A stretch of 64,000 bases of DNA from Methanolacinia paynteri (GCF_000784355.1 NZ_KN360931.1:82942-146941); one strand, 5' to 3'. Positions 52,007-61,065 are shown, numbered from the stretch's first letter. Translations and numbers: made by a program. Notes: generated from the sequence alone by a model not told the origin.

Positions 52007-53134
52007 ATGATCTGCAATGCGGATTTCCATATACATTCTCTTTTTTCGATGGCTTCGTCCAAAAACACAACTCCTGAAAATCTTATTAATTCGTGCCTGA
52101 TCAAAGGGCTTGACATTCTCGGTTCAGGCGATGCACTGCATCCTGTCTGGAGAAAGATGTGGGCTGATTACGGCCCCGGCGGCGGAAAGGATGTAACGGT
52201 TATCCCTACTACAGAGGTTCAGGCGGAAGGAAGGGTTCATCACCTGATCCTGATGGAGGATTTCGATCAGGCTCAGACTATCGCCGAAGATTTCAGGCCG
52301 TATTCTAAAAATATCGACTCCGACGGCAGGCCGCACGTGAATCTTGACGGCGGGAGGATCGCAAAGATCGTGCACGAAGCCGGAGCATACATAGGTCCTG
52401 CTCATGCCTTCACCCCCTGGACTGGCATGTATGGGAGATTCGATTCCCTTTGCGAATGTTACAGGGGCGAGCCGGTTGATTTTCTCGAACTCGGCCTCAG
52501 TGCGGATACGTCTTACGGGGAACAAATACCCGAACTCTCCGGAGTTCCCTTCCTCTCCAACTCCGACGCACACAGCCCGCAGCTTCATAAACTCGGGCGG
52601 GAGTTCAACAGGCTCGACATTTCCGATCGAAGCATAAGGTCGATCCTCGATGCCGTGTTCGGGGGAAAGATCGTGCTTAATGCCGGTTTCTTCCCCGAAG
52701 AGGGAAAATACAACCGGACCGCATGCACCCGCTGCTACAGGCAGTTTTCCGTTTCCGAGGCCGAGGGACTTTCATGGAGATGCCCGGATGACGGCGGGAG
52801 CATCAAGATGGGAGTCCGCGACAGGGCTTTCTCCCACAGCGATGAGAAGGCCCGGCCCGGGAACCGGCCCCCTTACATGCATATTATTCCTCTCGGGGAG
52901 ATAATACAGAAGACCGTGGGTGCTTCATCTCCCGGTACAAAGAAATGTGCAGGTCTTTACAAATCTTTTATCGAAAGCCTTGGAGATGAAATTTCGATCC
53001 TGCTCGATATCCCTTATGAAAGGCTCTCTTCCGTTGATGAGAAGACGGCGGAAGCAATAATAAAATTCAGAAACGAAGATGTCGTGCTTCATCCCGGTGG
53101 TGGCGGGAAGTACGGCGGTTTTGATCTGGAGTGA
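52007..53134 (+). CDS. Endonuclease Q-like PHP-domain nuclease
   Basis: 375 residues. The PHP motif NADFHIHSLFSMASSKNTTP is near 3-22. HLILMEDFDQAQTIAEDF, AHAFTPWTGMYGRFDS and FLSNSDAHSPQLHKLGREF carry the later metal ligands. A C-terminal zinc knuckle is CTRCYRQFS ... WRCPDDGG near 237-265. Archaeal endonuclease Q cleaves DNA 5' to deaminated bases (uracil, hypoxanthine, xanthine). Start ATG 52007 is 3 bp after the PAC2 stop. Homologous DNA-repair activity is inferred, not shown. Confidence 0.85.
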   Translation: MICNADFHIHSLFSMASSKNTTPENLINSCLIKGLDILGSGDALHPVWRKMWADYGPGGGKDVTVIPTTEVQAEGRVHHLILMEDFDQAQTIAEDFRPYSKNIDSDGRPHVNLDGGRIAKIVHEAGAYIGPAHAFTPWTGMYGRFDSLCECYRGEPVDFLELGLSADTSYGEQIPELSGVPFLSNSDAHSPQLHKLGREFNRLDISDRSIRSILDAVFGGKIVLNAGFFPEEGKYNRTACTRCYRQFSVSEAEGLSWRCPDDGGSIKMGVRDRAFSHSDEKARPGNRPPYMHIIPLGEIIQKTVGASSPGTKKCAGLYKSFIESLGDEISILLDIPYERLSSVDEKTAEAIIKFRNEDVVLHPGGGGKYGGFDLE

Positions 53135-53534
53135 TTATATAACACGGACAGGGTTCTGATTCGTCATAACTTCGTTTTCTTTTTTTTTGATTTTGGGTGG
53201 CCGGGTTTCACGTCGTACTTTTAGGTGATCATCGGGGCGGTTCGTGAGCCCGGTCAGCAGGTTAAGGGTTTGTCAAGAGGGAGGACGGGGACAACTAAAA
53301 TGCGGTCGCCTGCTTGGTGATGTATGTCCTGCACAGGGTGCCGGCGGAGGCGATCACTTCGAGAAGAGATGTTTCCGTTTTGGGAGTTGGCGAGGGATCT
53401 TTGGATACGGGGAATTGAAGAGATACTTCAGTTCTGCATCTTCTAGGGAGCTTTATGCATGAATGTTTTAATAATCCGAGTTTCTATAAAACCAAAATAT
53501 TAATATTAATTTTGCAATAATTACTAATTATTAA
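53135..53534. other. Intergenic region, no gene recognised
   Basis: 400 bp between the EndoQ-like gene and the AT-rich TPR gene. The first 50 bp is T-rich and could terminate transcription. From about 53200 to 53460 the sequence is GC-rich, in sharp contrast with what follows. One frame is open from GTG 53244 but its residues match nothing. The last 70 bp are very AT-rich and hold the start region of the next gene. Confidence 0.5.
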
Positions 53535-56500
53535 ATGAGAAATAAATATTTTTCAATCATTAAGGAATATTTTGGTTTTACTTCTTTTATACTATTTGTG
53601 TTATTTTTTTTCATCATAATATTAGCATATTTATATGAGTGCGATATTATTTTTTCAAATTTCAATAATGATTATTATAAAGGTTGCTGGCATCTAAATT
53701 ATGTTCATTCTGATTTTCAATATTTACACTCTCTCTTGGTTACAGTAATTGAAATTCAGGTAGCTTTTATCTCTTTAATATTATCGACATTAATTGTAAT
53801 TTCTCAGCTAATGGGAAGATATCAAACTCCTAGTGCGACAGATGCGGTGATAACTGACAAAAAAGTTAAGTATACTTTAATTTTCTATGCCTGTTTTATT
53901 GTAATTGAAATCTTAGCTCTTATTTTTATAGATATATTAAATAATGAAGATCACGACTTTCCATTACTTTTAGGCTCATTATATCTTTTGATAATATTCA
54001 TAATTTCATATCTCTTCTGTAGTTTTTCGAGATTAATAGTATACATTGTTCAATACACAAATGTTAAAAAGACTCTAGATAGACTCACTTTAGATCTTAA
54101 AAAAACTATAATTCCAGAAAAAACCTCTGAAAAAGATAGTGATTTTTATATTCAACAAATATTAGATATTTTATCAAAATCAATATTAAATCATGAAAGT
54201 TCTACTTTTTTTCACGGATTATATCAACTTCAAAAAGAATTATTTGATTCTTTCTGCCAGAATAAAGAAACGGATGCTAATGAATGTAACAATTCTATAG
54301 AAATACCGAATGAGTGTGATAATTCTGAATTTGTATGTTTGAAAAAAAAGGATCACTGCTTTTTTTTCACTCCTTTTTTTCAAGATAGTTCAAAAGAATT
54401 GTTTAGAATTTCTTTAAATTCGAAGGTTATAATTACATATTTGAAGAGTAAATTCACATATTTGAAGAGTAAATTCACATATTTGAAGAGTAAATTCACA
54501 TATTTGAAGAGTAAATTTACATATTTGAAAAGTAAATTCACATATTTGAAGAGTAAAATTCCATTTTTGAAGGGTAAAATTCAAGCATCAGATGTTGCTC
54601 CAATACAAAAAGAAGAAATTAACTCCTTGTTTATCTTTACTTTAAAAGATTGCTGCTCAATGTCTGTCGAGAGTAAGTATGAACGCGGTTTTATTATTAT
54701 AATTGAAATCTTAACAATTTATGCTCAGGGAATTATCAATTTAGAAAGAAAATTGAAACATTACAATCAAAAACATGACGATCCGTCTCAAAAACTAAGT
54801 GAAATATTATACAGTGATTCTATAATCTTTTTAGATCTAGCTTATAAAAATGCTTACTCTAAAAAATTGGAAACAGCATTGGTTGCTATAGGATGGGGTT
54901 TTTTTTATTTCTTTTATCAGTACATTGATAATGGTAAAAAGGATTTTGATGATATCCTTCAAAAACTTAATTATTACTTGAGTGATTTGGATCAAGAAGA
55001 ATTGTATTCAGTTTACCCTCAGTATTCATTTATCCTTACGTATTTCTGCATTATATTATATGAAAGATCTACAGGAATATTTGGAGATAAACAAGAAATT
55101 AATAATTTTCCACAGAAGCTAGATGAAGTAAAGACTATGCTTGAACGTTTAAAATATAAAGCAAATGGGCATACAGGTAATATTGAATATGACTTGGATA
55201 TAATTAATTTCTGTATTGAAATAATTCAATCAATAAAATTGGAAGATCTTAATTCAAAGGGTGACTACCGTTTTAATAATAAATTTATTTCGGTATTGAG
55301 CGAAATATTACGATTTATTCGTATAAATTTAGGCACTGAATATCTTTTATATGCAAATTTACTTACACTCCAAGCAAATTATTATTTTATAAATGGGGAC
55401 TATTTTAATGCTGAAGGCAAATTAATCCATGCAAAGGAGATAATATGTAAAAAATACGGTAAGAAAATCAATTATGCAACATCAGTCGGTCATTTGGCTC
55501 GTTTATACAACGATTGGGGGAGGTTAGAGTTAGCTAAACAAAACTGTAGCATTGCCACTTATATTCGCTATAAAGAGTATGTTTTAGGCCAAAAAGATAA
55601 TGAGCATCGTTTAAACCATAAAGATCTCGCAGCTAGTTTTTCGATTTATGGGGTCATATTTCGACTAGATTTTAATAATGATTTAGCATTAAAAATTATG
55701 GATAAAGCCTTGGAAATTCGTAAAATTGTCTTTGGAGGTGAAAAAAATCATTTATATGCAGCAGGTCTTTTGTATGTTTCATTTTTAAATATGGAATTAG
55801 GAAATTACAAATTAGCATTCTGTTGTGTAGATAAAGGAAGTCAAATTAGAAAAGAAATTGGTTCTTTAGAAAAGTTTCCTTCGTTGGGAATAATATGTTT
55901 GATGCTAAAGGCTATGCATATTAATGAATATGGGGAATATCTGAAAACATATTCAATCCTAGAAATGCCTTCTGATATTCTTTCCGAAATAAATAAAATT
56001 GATAATAAATTTAGTGTTTATTCAGATCCTCAGTCTTGTTTTCGAACTGCCTTAAAATTGTGTGATGAAGAATTAAAAAACCCAGAATATAATATATGTT
56101 TAGAATATAATGTATATTTAGAATATAATCTACATTTGGAAGATAATGTGTATTTAGAAGATATTATCTGTTTTGAAGGCAGGGTCTGTTTTGAATATAA
56201 TATAAGTTCGGATTATAATATAAATTCAGATTATAATATACATTTAGAAGAAAATATAAATTCAGATTATAATATACATTTAGAAGAAAATATAAATTCA
56301 GAATATAACGTAAATTTAGATTACCTCTCTATGTTATTGATAAAAATAAAAGTATTATATAATTTAAAAAGGTACAATGAAGCTAAAAAATTATGTTTAG
56401 AGGCAGAAAAAATAAAACCAAAGGGATTAAGTGATTCTCATCCTAGTTTTATTCTTCCCAAACAGAATTTAACAAGAATTCATTATGCCTGTGGAGAATT

Positions 56501-57224
56501 TGAAACTGGATTGAAAAAAATTGAAGAAGCCTTTGAACTTGCTGAAAATTTTTACAAAGATAAGAATGATAAGGATAATATTTATTATATCGCTAGTTTA
56601 TTGAATTTGTCCAATGCCCGTTATATTTATGGACTATTTAAAAACGATAAAGAATGTCTTAATAAGGCAGAAGAGGGATATATCAAAATTCTTAAACTTT
56701 CAATGAAATATGGGCCGGTTAATGGATTGCATTGCCTTTATATGGGGGCTGTTCTAAATTTAAGCAGATTATATTTAGATTCAAAGTATTTAGATCCAAA
56801 GAATCCTAAAAAAGGGTTGGATTTGTATAATAAAAAACTGGAGGTCAATATTGAAGAAATATGTTGCCCATATGATAAAGGTCCTCTTATTGACAAGTTA
56901 AAGAATTCTGGTAGATTCTTGAGATCCAATAAGAAATCCGTTAAAATTAAGTTTATTGATTTAATAGAACTCGCAAAAGAGAATACGGAACAAGATTATT
57001 TGAATCTTTGCTGTTTTTACGATGAAATTATTATTCAATACAAAGAAATAAAAAAATATTGTAATGGGATGAAAAATTGTGATGAGATAAAAAAGAATGA
57101 TCAAATCATTGATTATTCCAAAAAATATGAACAGTTATATTATTACAAAATTAAGGTTGAAATTTTAACAACAGACCATCTCCCCACCCTAAATACCTTT
57201 TTTAATTTGGCAACGTATTTTTAA
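53535..57224 (+). CDS. Large four-TM/TPR protein in an AT-rich islet
   Basis: 1229 residues, much more AT-rich than the flanking genes, suggesting acquisition. Helices lie at about 12-35, 68-92, 113-135 and 141-165. The part VAFISLILSTLIVISQLMGR ending in RYQTP resembles the DUF2254 membrane domain. Residues about 300-350 hold seven TYLKSKF-type heptads. A helical middle (350-600) is followed by TPR-like repeats from about 600 (ANLLTLQANYYFINGDYFNA) to 1170. A second low-complexity insert sits near 860-930, with EYN-x-x-L type units. I see no nuclease or kinase motif. It could be a membrane-anchored sensing scaffold; function is unknown. Confidence 0.8.
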   Translation: MRNKYFSIIKEYFGFTSFILFVLFFFIIILAYLYECDIIFSNFNNDYYKGCWHLNYVHSDFQYLHSLLVTVIEIQVAFISLILSTLIVISQLMGRYQTPSATDAVITDKKVKYTLIFYACFIVIEILALIFIDILNNEDHDFPLLLGSLYLLIIFIISYLFCSFSRLIVYIVQYTNVKKTLDRLTLDLKKTIIPEKTSEKDSDFYIQQILDILSKSILNHESSTFFHGLYQLQKELFDSFCQNKETDANECNNSIEIPNECDNSEFVCLKKKDHCFFFTPFFQDSSKELFRISLNSKVIITYLKSKFTYLKSKFTYLKSKFTYLKSKFTYLKSKFTYLKSKIPFLKGKIQASDVAPIQKEEINSLFIFTLKDCCSMSVESKYERGFIIIIEILTIYAQGIINLERKLKHYNQKHDDPSQKLSEILYSDSIIFLDLAYKNAYSKKLETALVAIGWGFFYFFYQYIDNGKKDFDDILQKLNYYLSDLDQEELYSVYPQYSFILTYFCIILYERSTGIFGDKQEINNFPQKLDEVKTMLERLKYKANGHTGNIEYDLDIINFCIEIIQSIKLEDLNSKGDYRFNNKFISVLSEILRFIRINLGTEYLLYANLLTLQANYYFINGDYFNAEGKLIHAKEIICKKYGKKINYATSVGHLARLYNDWGRLELAKQNCSIATYIRYKEYVLGQKDNEHRLNHKDLAASFSIYGVIFRLDFNNDLALKIMDKALEIRKIVFGGEKNHLYAAGLLYVSFLNMELGNYKLAFCCVDKGSQIRKEIGSLEKFPSLGIICLMLKAMHINEYGEYLKTYSILEMPSDILSEINKIDNKFSVYSDPQSCFRTALKLCDEELKNPEYNICLEYNVYLEYNLHLEDNVYLEDIICFEGRVCFEYNISSDYNINSDYNIHLEENINSDYNIHLEENINSEYNVNLDYLSMLLIKIKVLYNLKRYNEAKKLCLEAEKIKPKGLSDSHPSFILPKQNLTRIHYACGEFETGLKKIEEAFELAENFYKDKNDKDNIYYIASLLNLSNARYIYGLFKNDKECLNKAEEGYIKILKLSMKYGPVNGLHCLYMGAVLNLSRLYLDSKYLDPKNPKKGLDLYNKKLEVNIEEICCPYDKGPLIDKLKNSGRFLRSNKKSVKIKFIDLIELAKENTEQDYLNLCCFYDEIIIQYKEIKKYCNGMKNCDEIKKNDQIIDYSKKYEQLYYYKIKVEILTTDHLPTLNTFFNLATYF
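54434..54577 (+). repeat. 21-bp tandem repeat in the TPR gene
   Basis: About seven in-frame units of ACATATTTGAAGAGTAAATT plus C encode TYLKSKF heptads. The first five are nearly identical at DNA level and the last two degenerate (TYLKSKI, PFLKGKI). Such a minisatellite is prone to copy-number change without frameshift. Confidence 0.85.
56080..56322 (+). repeat. Degenerate short tandem repeat in the TPR gene
   Basis: Units of about 18 bp encode (D/E)YNIxLE or SDYNI residues. One composite unit (SDYNIHLEENIN) occurs twice exactly. All units are in frame, separating two TPR blocks. Confidence 0.75.
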
Positions 57225-57316
57225 TATTTAAAAAAATTAAATTTATTTCCCTCTAATTTTTATATACTGATTTTTTCAATCATTTAATTTATCAAAAAAT
57301 CCTTTCATCTAAACAA

Positions 57317-57337
57317 AATTCCGGATTCTCCGGAATT
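57317..57337. terminator. Perfect 9-bp hairpin after the TPR gene
   Basis: AATTCCGGA-TTC-TCCGGAATT lies about 93 bp after the TPR stop. It could be a terminator or an operator. The rest of 57225-57504 holds nothing coding. A short tRNA T-arm-like patch at 57455-57475 on the minus strand is too incomplete to call. Confidence 0.4.
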
Positions 57338-57504
57338 GTTGATATTGCTTTTATTTGAAGAATAGGAGGGCCGTATAGGTCTTGATATTTGTAAGTCCTG
57401 ATTAAAAAATTTAAAAGAATCTGGTTCAATCCACTCACCCTTTTAGTGGGGGTATTGGATTTGAACTCCAAATGCTGATCTGAGGATTTTAAAGTTTTAA
57501 ATTA

Positions 57505-57684
57505 TCAATCAGAACTGCTCTCTTTAATCTGTCCGAGAATCTGTTTTCTTATCTCTTTGATCTCTTCAAGCGCCTTGTCCCTGGTATCCAGATCTCCTCT
57601 TTCATGTGCAGCCGTCGCTATATCGGTCAGCTGGATAATGAGTGAAAACGTTTCACCGTCTTCAAGGATCTTTTTTGAGATCAT
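57505..57684 (-). CDS. Small acidic helical protein, unknown
   Basis: 59 residues (MISKKILEDGETFSLIIQLT at the start; KALEEIKEIRKQILGQIKES near the end). It is all-helical in pattern, without cysteines or a membrane segment. The stop is TGA at 57505-57507. The frame has normal core codon character, unlike the AT-rich neighbour. ATTATATAAA at 57714-57723 (minus strand) lies about 34 bp before the ATG, so it probably has its own nearly leaderless promoter. It lies just downstream of the a,c-diamide synthase gene. Confidence 0.55.
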   Translation of the reverse strand: MISKKILEDGETFSLIIQLTDIATAAHERGDLDTRDKALEEIKEIRKQILGQIKESSSD

Positions 57685-57741
57685 ATATGCTTGAATTATT
57701 TGCCCTTTTAAAGTTTATATAATAAATGGTAATGGCTTATT

Positions 57742-59055
57742 TTATTGGAATTTGGTCTCAATCAGGGTTTTTGCGAATTTATCCGTAAAATAAGCATGAG
57801 TATATCCGGCGAGAATATTATTGGTATAGATCCCGTCTTTTCCGTCTTCTATTCCCCTGCCTCTCTTCAGTTTTAGCGCATATTTAACATCCTCAAGTCC
57901 GGTCAGTCTTGTATAATGGAATTCATGCCCCCTGTAGCATGTGCCTTTGGGTATTATGCAGTCTGAAACAGTACATTCGGCATCGACATATCCGAGTGCC
58001 TGGAACCTGTCCATCTTTATGGTCTCTGCGGGAATAAGCCCGCACATCTTTGATTTTTTGCCGTCGATCTCTATTCTTTCTGTGAGATATGTCAGGCCGC
58101 CGCATTCTGCATATACAGGCATTCCGGAGTCTGCAGCCTTTTTAACATCTTCCCTGCATTTCGATCCCTCAAGCTCTTCTCCGAAAAGTTCCGGATAGCC
58201 CCCGCCGAAATAAAGTGCGTCGACATCAGGCAGCCTGCCGGATATAGGGCTGAAGAAGATCAGTTCTGCCCCGTTACGCCTTAGAAGATCGAAATTATCC
58301 GCATAATAAAAGTTGAACGCCCTGTCATAGGCAACCCCGATCCTTATTTTACAGTCCCCGGATGCTTTTTCCCCGTCGGTTTCTTTATAATCGAAATTGC
58401 TTTTTGCATCTTCAATTATTTCATCTATGTTACAGTTATCCTCCAGCACATCTCCGAACTCCGAGATCGAACTGGTCTCATAGGCCATCTGTATTCCGAG
58501 GTGACGGCTTTCCACACTTTTCCCTTTCTCGAACGGAATCCACCCGTATGCTTTTTTGACAACCGAACATTCGATCATCTCCCTGTGGCGGGGGCTTCCG
58601 ATCCGGTTGTAGATGACTCCGGTGATATCTATGTTCCTGTCAAAGATATCAAAGCCCTTCACAACCGCGTTTATGCTCCTTGAGCTTCCTTTCGTATCGG
58701 CAACAAGGACAACGGGGCAACCGAGTATCTTCGAGACATGTGCAGTGCTTCCGTAATCTTCGCCTTCAAGCCCGTCATAAAGGCCCATTACACCCTCTAT
58801 TACAGCTATGTCGGCTCCTTCACATGCCCTGACAAATGTATCGATTACCCCGTCTTCCTCCATCATGAACGGATCGAGGTTTCTTGAGTGCCGTCCGCAT
58901 ATCGCAGTGTGATGTGTGGGATCGATGAAGTCAGGACCCACCTTGAATGGCTGTACCCTAAGTCCTCTCTTTACAAGTGCAGACATAAGAGCACCTGCAA
59001 TTGTGGTTTTTCCGCATCCGCTGTGGGTGCCTGCAATAATTATGGCGGGGATCAT
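57742..59055 (-). CDS. cbiA: Cobyrinate or Ni-sirohydrochlorin a,c-diamide synthase (CbiA/CfbB)
   Basis: 437 residues. The N-terminal synthetase domain has P-loop AGTHSGCGKTTIAGALM (residues 8-24) and VGPDFIDPTHHTAICGRHSRNLDPFM near 43-68. The C-terminal class I amidotransferase domain has YAECGGLTYL with the nucleophilic Cys near 332, and a GYTHAYF end with catalytic His. It amidates the a and c carboxylates of cobyrinate (cobalamin) or of Ni-sirohydrochlorin (coenzyme F430); sequence alone does not separate the two. Neighbours are metal transport and cobalamin genes. Confidence 0.92.
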   Translation of the reverse strand: MIPAIIIAGTHSGCGKTTIAGALMSALVKRGLRVQPFKVGPDFIDPTHHTAICGRHSRNLDPFMMEEDGVIDTFVRACEGADIAVIEGVMGLYDGLEGEDYGSTAHVSKILGCPVVLVADTKGSSRSINAVVKGFDIFDRNIDITGVIYNRIGSPRHREMIECSVVKKAYGWIPFEKGKSVESRHLGIQMAYETSSISEFGDVLEDNCNIDEIIEDAKSNFDYKETDGEKASGDCKIRIGVAYDRAFNFYYADNFDLLRRNGAELIFFSPISGRLPDVDALYFGGGYPELFGEELEGSKCREDVKKAADSGMPVYAECGGLTYLTERIEIDGKKSKMCGLIPAETIKMDRFQALGYVDAECTVSDCIIPKGTCYRGHEFHYTRLTGLEDVKYALKLKRGRGIEDGKDGIYTNNILAGYTHAYFTDKFAKTLIETKFQ

Positions 59056-59151
59056 TAGGATCAGTTATCGCCGGTATGGTATTATTCTTTTGTGTTTTTT
59101 GCATAATTAACTGATTTTGGGTTTTTTGAGGATTCCTAAAAAAGTAAAAAT

Positions 59152-59175
59152 AAATAGTTTTAGACCTAACTATTT
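59152..59175. promoter_or_regulatory. Candidate operator upstream of cbiM
   Basis: AAATAGTT (59152-59159) and AACTATTT (59168-59175) form perfect 8-bp arms around an 8-nt spacer. The right arm overlaps a second palindrome CTAAC/GTTAG (59166-59170, 59179-59183), also with an 8-nt spacer. TAGACCTAA and TAGATCCAA repeat 20 bp apart. Position, 60-80 bp before the cbiM ATG and between divergent genes, fits a metal-responsive repressor such as NikR, though the classical NikR half-site is not present. Confidence 0.45.
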
Positions 59176-59232
59176 TTTGTTAGATCCAATTTAATTGGGT
59201 TTGGTAATTTATTATTGAGGAGGTAATGAAAA

Positions 59233-59931
59233 ATGCATATTATGGAGGGTTTTCTTCCAAGTCCCTGGTGGGAGATTTGGTGGATTATTGCACTTCCGTG
59301 TTTAATATACGGTTGCTATAAACTGAAGAAACTGATGGAGGAGAATCGCGAGGTTCTTCCGCTTCTAGGAGTCGCAGGAGGTTTCATATTCGTTCTTTCG
59401 GCTCTTAAGTTACCGTCCGTTACAGGTAGTTGTTCGCATCCTACCGGAACCGCACTCTCGGCGATATCGTTCGGCCCGTGGATTACAACCGTGCTCGGTT
59501 TTATCGTTCTGCTCTTCCAGGCGCTCTTCCTTGCACATGGTGGTATCACAACACTCGGCGCCAACATGTTCTCGATGGCAATTGTAGGTCCGTTTGTCGG
59601 TTACTGGGTATTCAAAGGTCTTGACAAGATTAACTTCAACTTCTTTGCTAACGTGTTCGTTGCCGCATTCCTGTGCGATCTCGTCACTTACTGTGTAACA
59701 TCGCTTGAGCTTGCACTTGCATTCCCGGCGACCGCCGGAGGACTCCTGGCATCCTTCGCAGCTTTCCTTGGTGTCTTTGCAATTACCCAGGTTCCGCTTG
59801 CGATTGTCGAAGGTTTCGTGTTCGTGGTTATCTTCAAGTACATCATCATACTCAAGCCCGAGCTTCTGGTTAAGATGAAAGTCATGACCCAGGAGAAGAT
59901 GGACAAAGTTAAGGGAGGAATTGAAGAATGA
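59233..59931 (+). CDS. cbiM: Cobalt/nickel ECF transporter substrate-capture protein CbiM
   Basis: 232 residues. The N-terminal MHIMEGFLPSPWWEIWW is the diagnostic start, with His2 as metal ligand after processing. PSVTGSCSHPTGTALSAISFG near 62 holds the further His and conserved loop. About six membrane helices are present (WIIALPCLIYGCYKL etc.). GAGGAGGT at 59217-59224 supports ATG 59233. It overlaps cbiN by 4 bp in an operon cbiMNQO. Confidence 0.95.
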   Translation: MHIMEGFLPSPWWEIWWIIALPCLIYGCYKLKKLMEENREVLPLLGVAGGFIFVLSALKLPSVTGSCSHPTGTALSAISFGPWITTVLGFIVLLFQALFLAHGGITTLGANMFSMAIVGPFVGYWVFKGLDKINFNFFANVFVAAFLCDLVTYCVTSLELALAFPATAGGLLASFAAFLGVFAITQVPLAIVEGFVFVVIFKYIIILKPELLVKMKVMTQEKMDKVKGGIEE

Positions 59932-60239
59932 AATATCTTTACGAGACAATTGCAGTGATCGCGATTATCGTTTTCATTGGCATATTCCTGTATACGGATA
60001 CCATGGTTCAGGCTTCGGGCGAGGAAGGCTGGGCAGGAACCGACGGCGTAGGGTCGGAAATGATCGAGGCTCAGGGATATGTGCCCTGGATAGATAACTC
60101 CGACTACACGTTCACTCCTCCGTCAGGAGAGATCGAATCCTGTCTCTTCGCACTTCAGGCTACATTCGGCGGTCTTTTGATCGGCTGGATATTCGGCTCG
60201 TGGTACACAGAGAGAAAAATTAAAAAGACTACAAATTAA
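59928..60239 (+). CDS. cbiN: Cobalt transport accessory protein CbiN
   Basis: 103 residues. Two membrane helices (TIAVIAIIVFIGIFLYTDTM, LFALQATFGGLLIGWIFGSW) flank an extracytoplasmic loop with GTDGVGSEMIEAQGYVPWID and PPSGEIESCLF, matching CbiN. Together with CbiM it captures Co2+ or Ni2+. It starts by ATGA overlap with cbiM. Confidence 0.95.
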   Translation: MKYLYETIAVIAIIVFIGIFLYTDTMVQASGEEGWAGTDGVGSEMIEAQGYVPWIDNSDYTFTPPSGEIESCLFALQATFGGLLIGWIFGSWYTERKIKKTTN

Positions 60240-60261
60240 CTATTTTTAGAATTGTGAACTG

Positions 60262-61065
60262 ATGTATTACGAATTGTTGGAAGATATAGCGCAGGAAAGT
60301 CGTATAAGGGATGTAAATCCTGCAGTTAAACTGGTGCTGGGTCTCGGTTGCATACTTATCTGCATATCTTCCAACAGCTTTCTGACTCCGCTTTTAATAG
60401 CAGTGGCGATAAGCCTTGTTACGATATTCATCGGCGGTATAAGTCCGCGTTTTTACCTGAAGCTGCTCCTGATCCCTCTGGGATTCGCAATTTTCAGTGT
60501 CATCGTGATAATTTTTCTTAGAAACAGCGGCGATGTAGTTTTTTCATACAACCTGTTCGGGGTGCTCAACCTGACTGCGACGAAAGGGAGCCTGAACGAG
60601 GGCATTCTTGTATTCTCCCGCGTCTTCGGTGGAATGTGTTCGCTGTTTTTCATCTCGCTGACTACCCCGACGACAGAGACTTTTACTCTCGCGAAGAAAT
60701 GCAGGGTTCCGGATTTTCTCCTCGAACTTTCGATGCTCATCTACAGGTTCATTTTCATCCTGATCGAGCAGGCGGAGATGATACACAGTGCACAGGTCAT
60801 GCGGCTGGCTTATGGGAGGAGAAAGGGTTCGGTCAACTCTTTCGGGATGATGGCGGGAGCTCTTTTCATCAACTCATGGGACGCGGGGGAGAGGCTTATC
60901 GGTGCAATGGATGCAAGGTGTTATAACGGCAAATTTTCGATCATGGGAGAACAGAGTAGTTTCTTCTGTCCTGCTTTACTGCTGTCGGTGATCTTCCTGT
61001 CCGTTTTCGTCGTGGTGATGATAATGACGAACAATATTAATTTTTACGGAGGCATTATCCAGTGA
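60262..61065 (+). CDS. cbiQ: ECF transporter transmembrane protein CbiQ
   Basis: 267 residues, about five or six membrane helices. A conserved Ala-Arg-Gly pattern typical of the T component lies in QVMRLAYGRRKG and AMDARCYNGKF near 180-220, coupling to the ATPase. The start ATG 60262 is 22 bp after the cbiN stop. The stop overlaps cbiO by 4 bp. Confidence 0.93.
   Translation: MYYELLEDIAQESRIRDVNPAVKLVLGLGCILICISSNSFLTPLLIAVAISLVTIFIGGISPRFYLKLLLIPLGFAIFSVIVIIFLRNSGDVVFSYNLFGVLNLTATKGSLNEGILVFSRVFGGMCSLFFISLTTPTTETFTLAKKCRVPDFLLELSMLIYRFIFILIEQAEMIHSAQVMRLAYGRRKGSVNSFGMMAGALFINSWDAGERLIGAMDARCYNGKFSIMGEQSSFFCPALLLSVIFLSVFVVVMIMTNNINFYGGIIQ

Noticed and set aside
53244-53462. 72-residue ORF before the TPR gene
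   Set aside because: It is a GTG start with no Shine-Dalgarno site, odd composition and no match.
54434-54577. 21-bp tandem repeats considered as a CRISPR array
   Set aside because: The units are contiguous with no spacers, are in frame within a gene and there are no cas genes.
57455-57475. T-arm-like sequence on the minus strand, possible tRNA remnant
   Set aside because: The stem does not pair in the canonical register and no acceptor or anticodon arm can be found.
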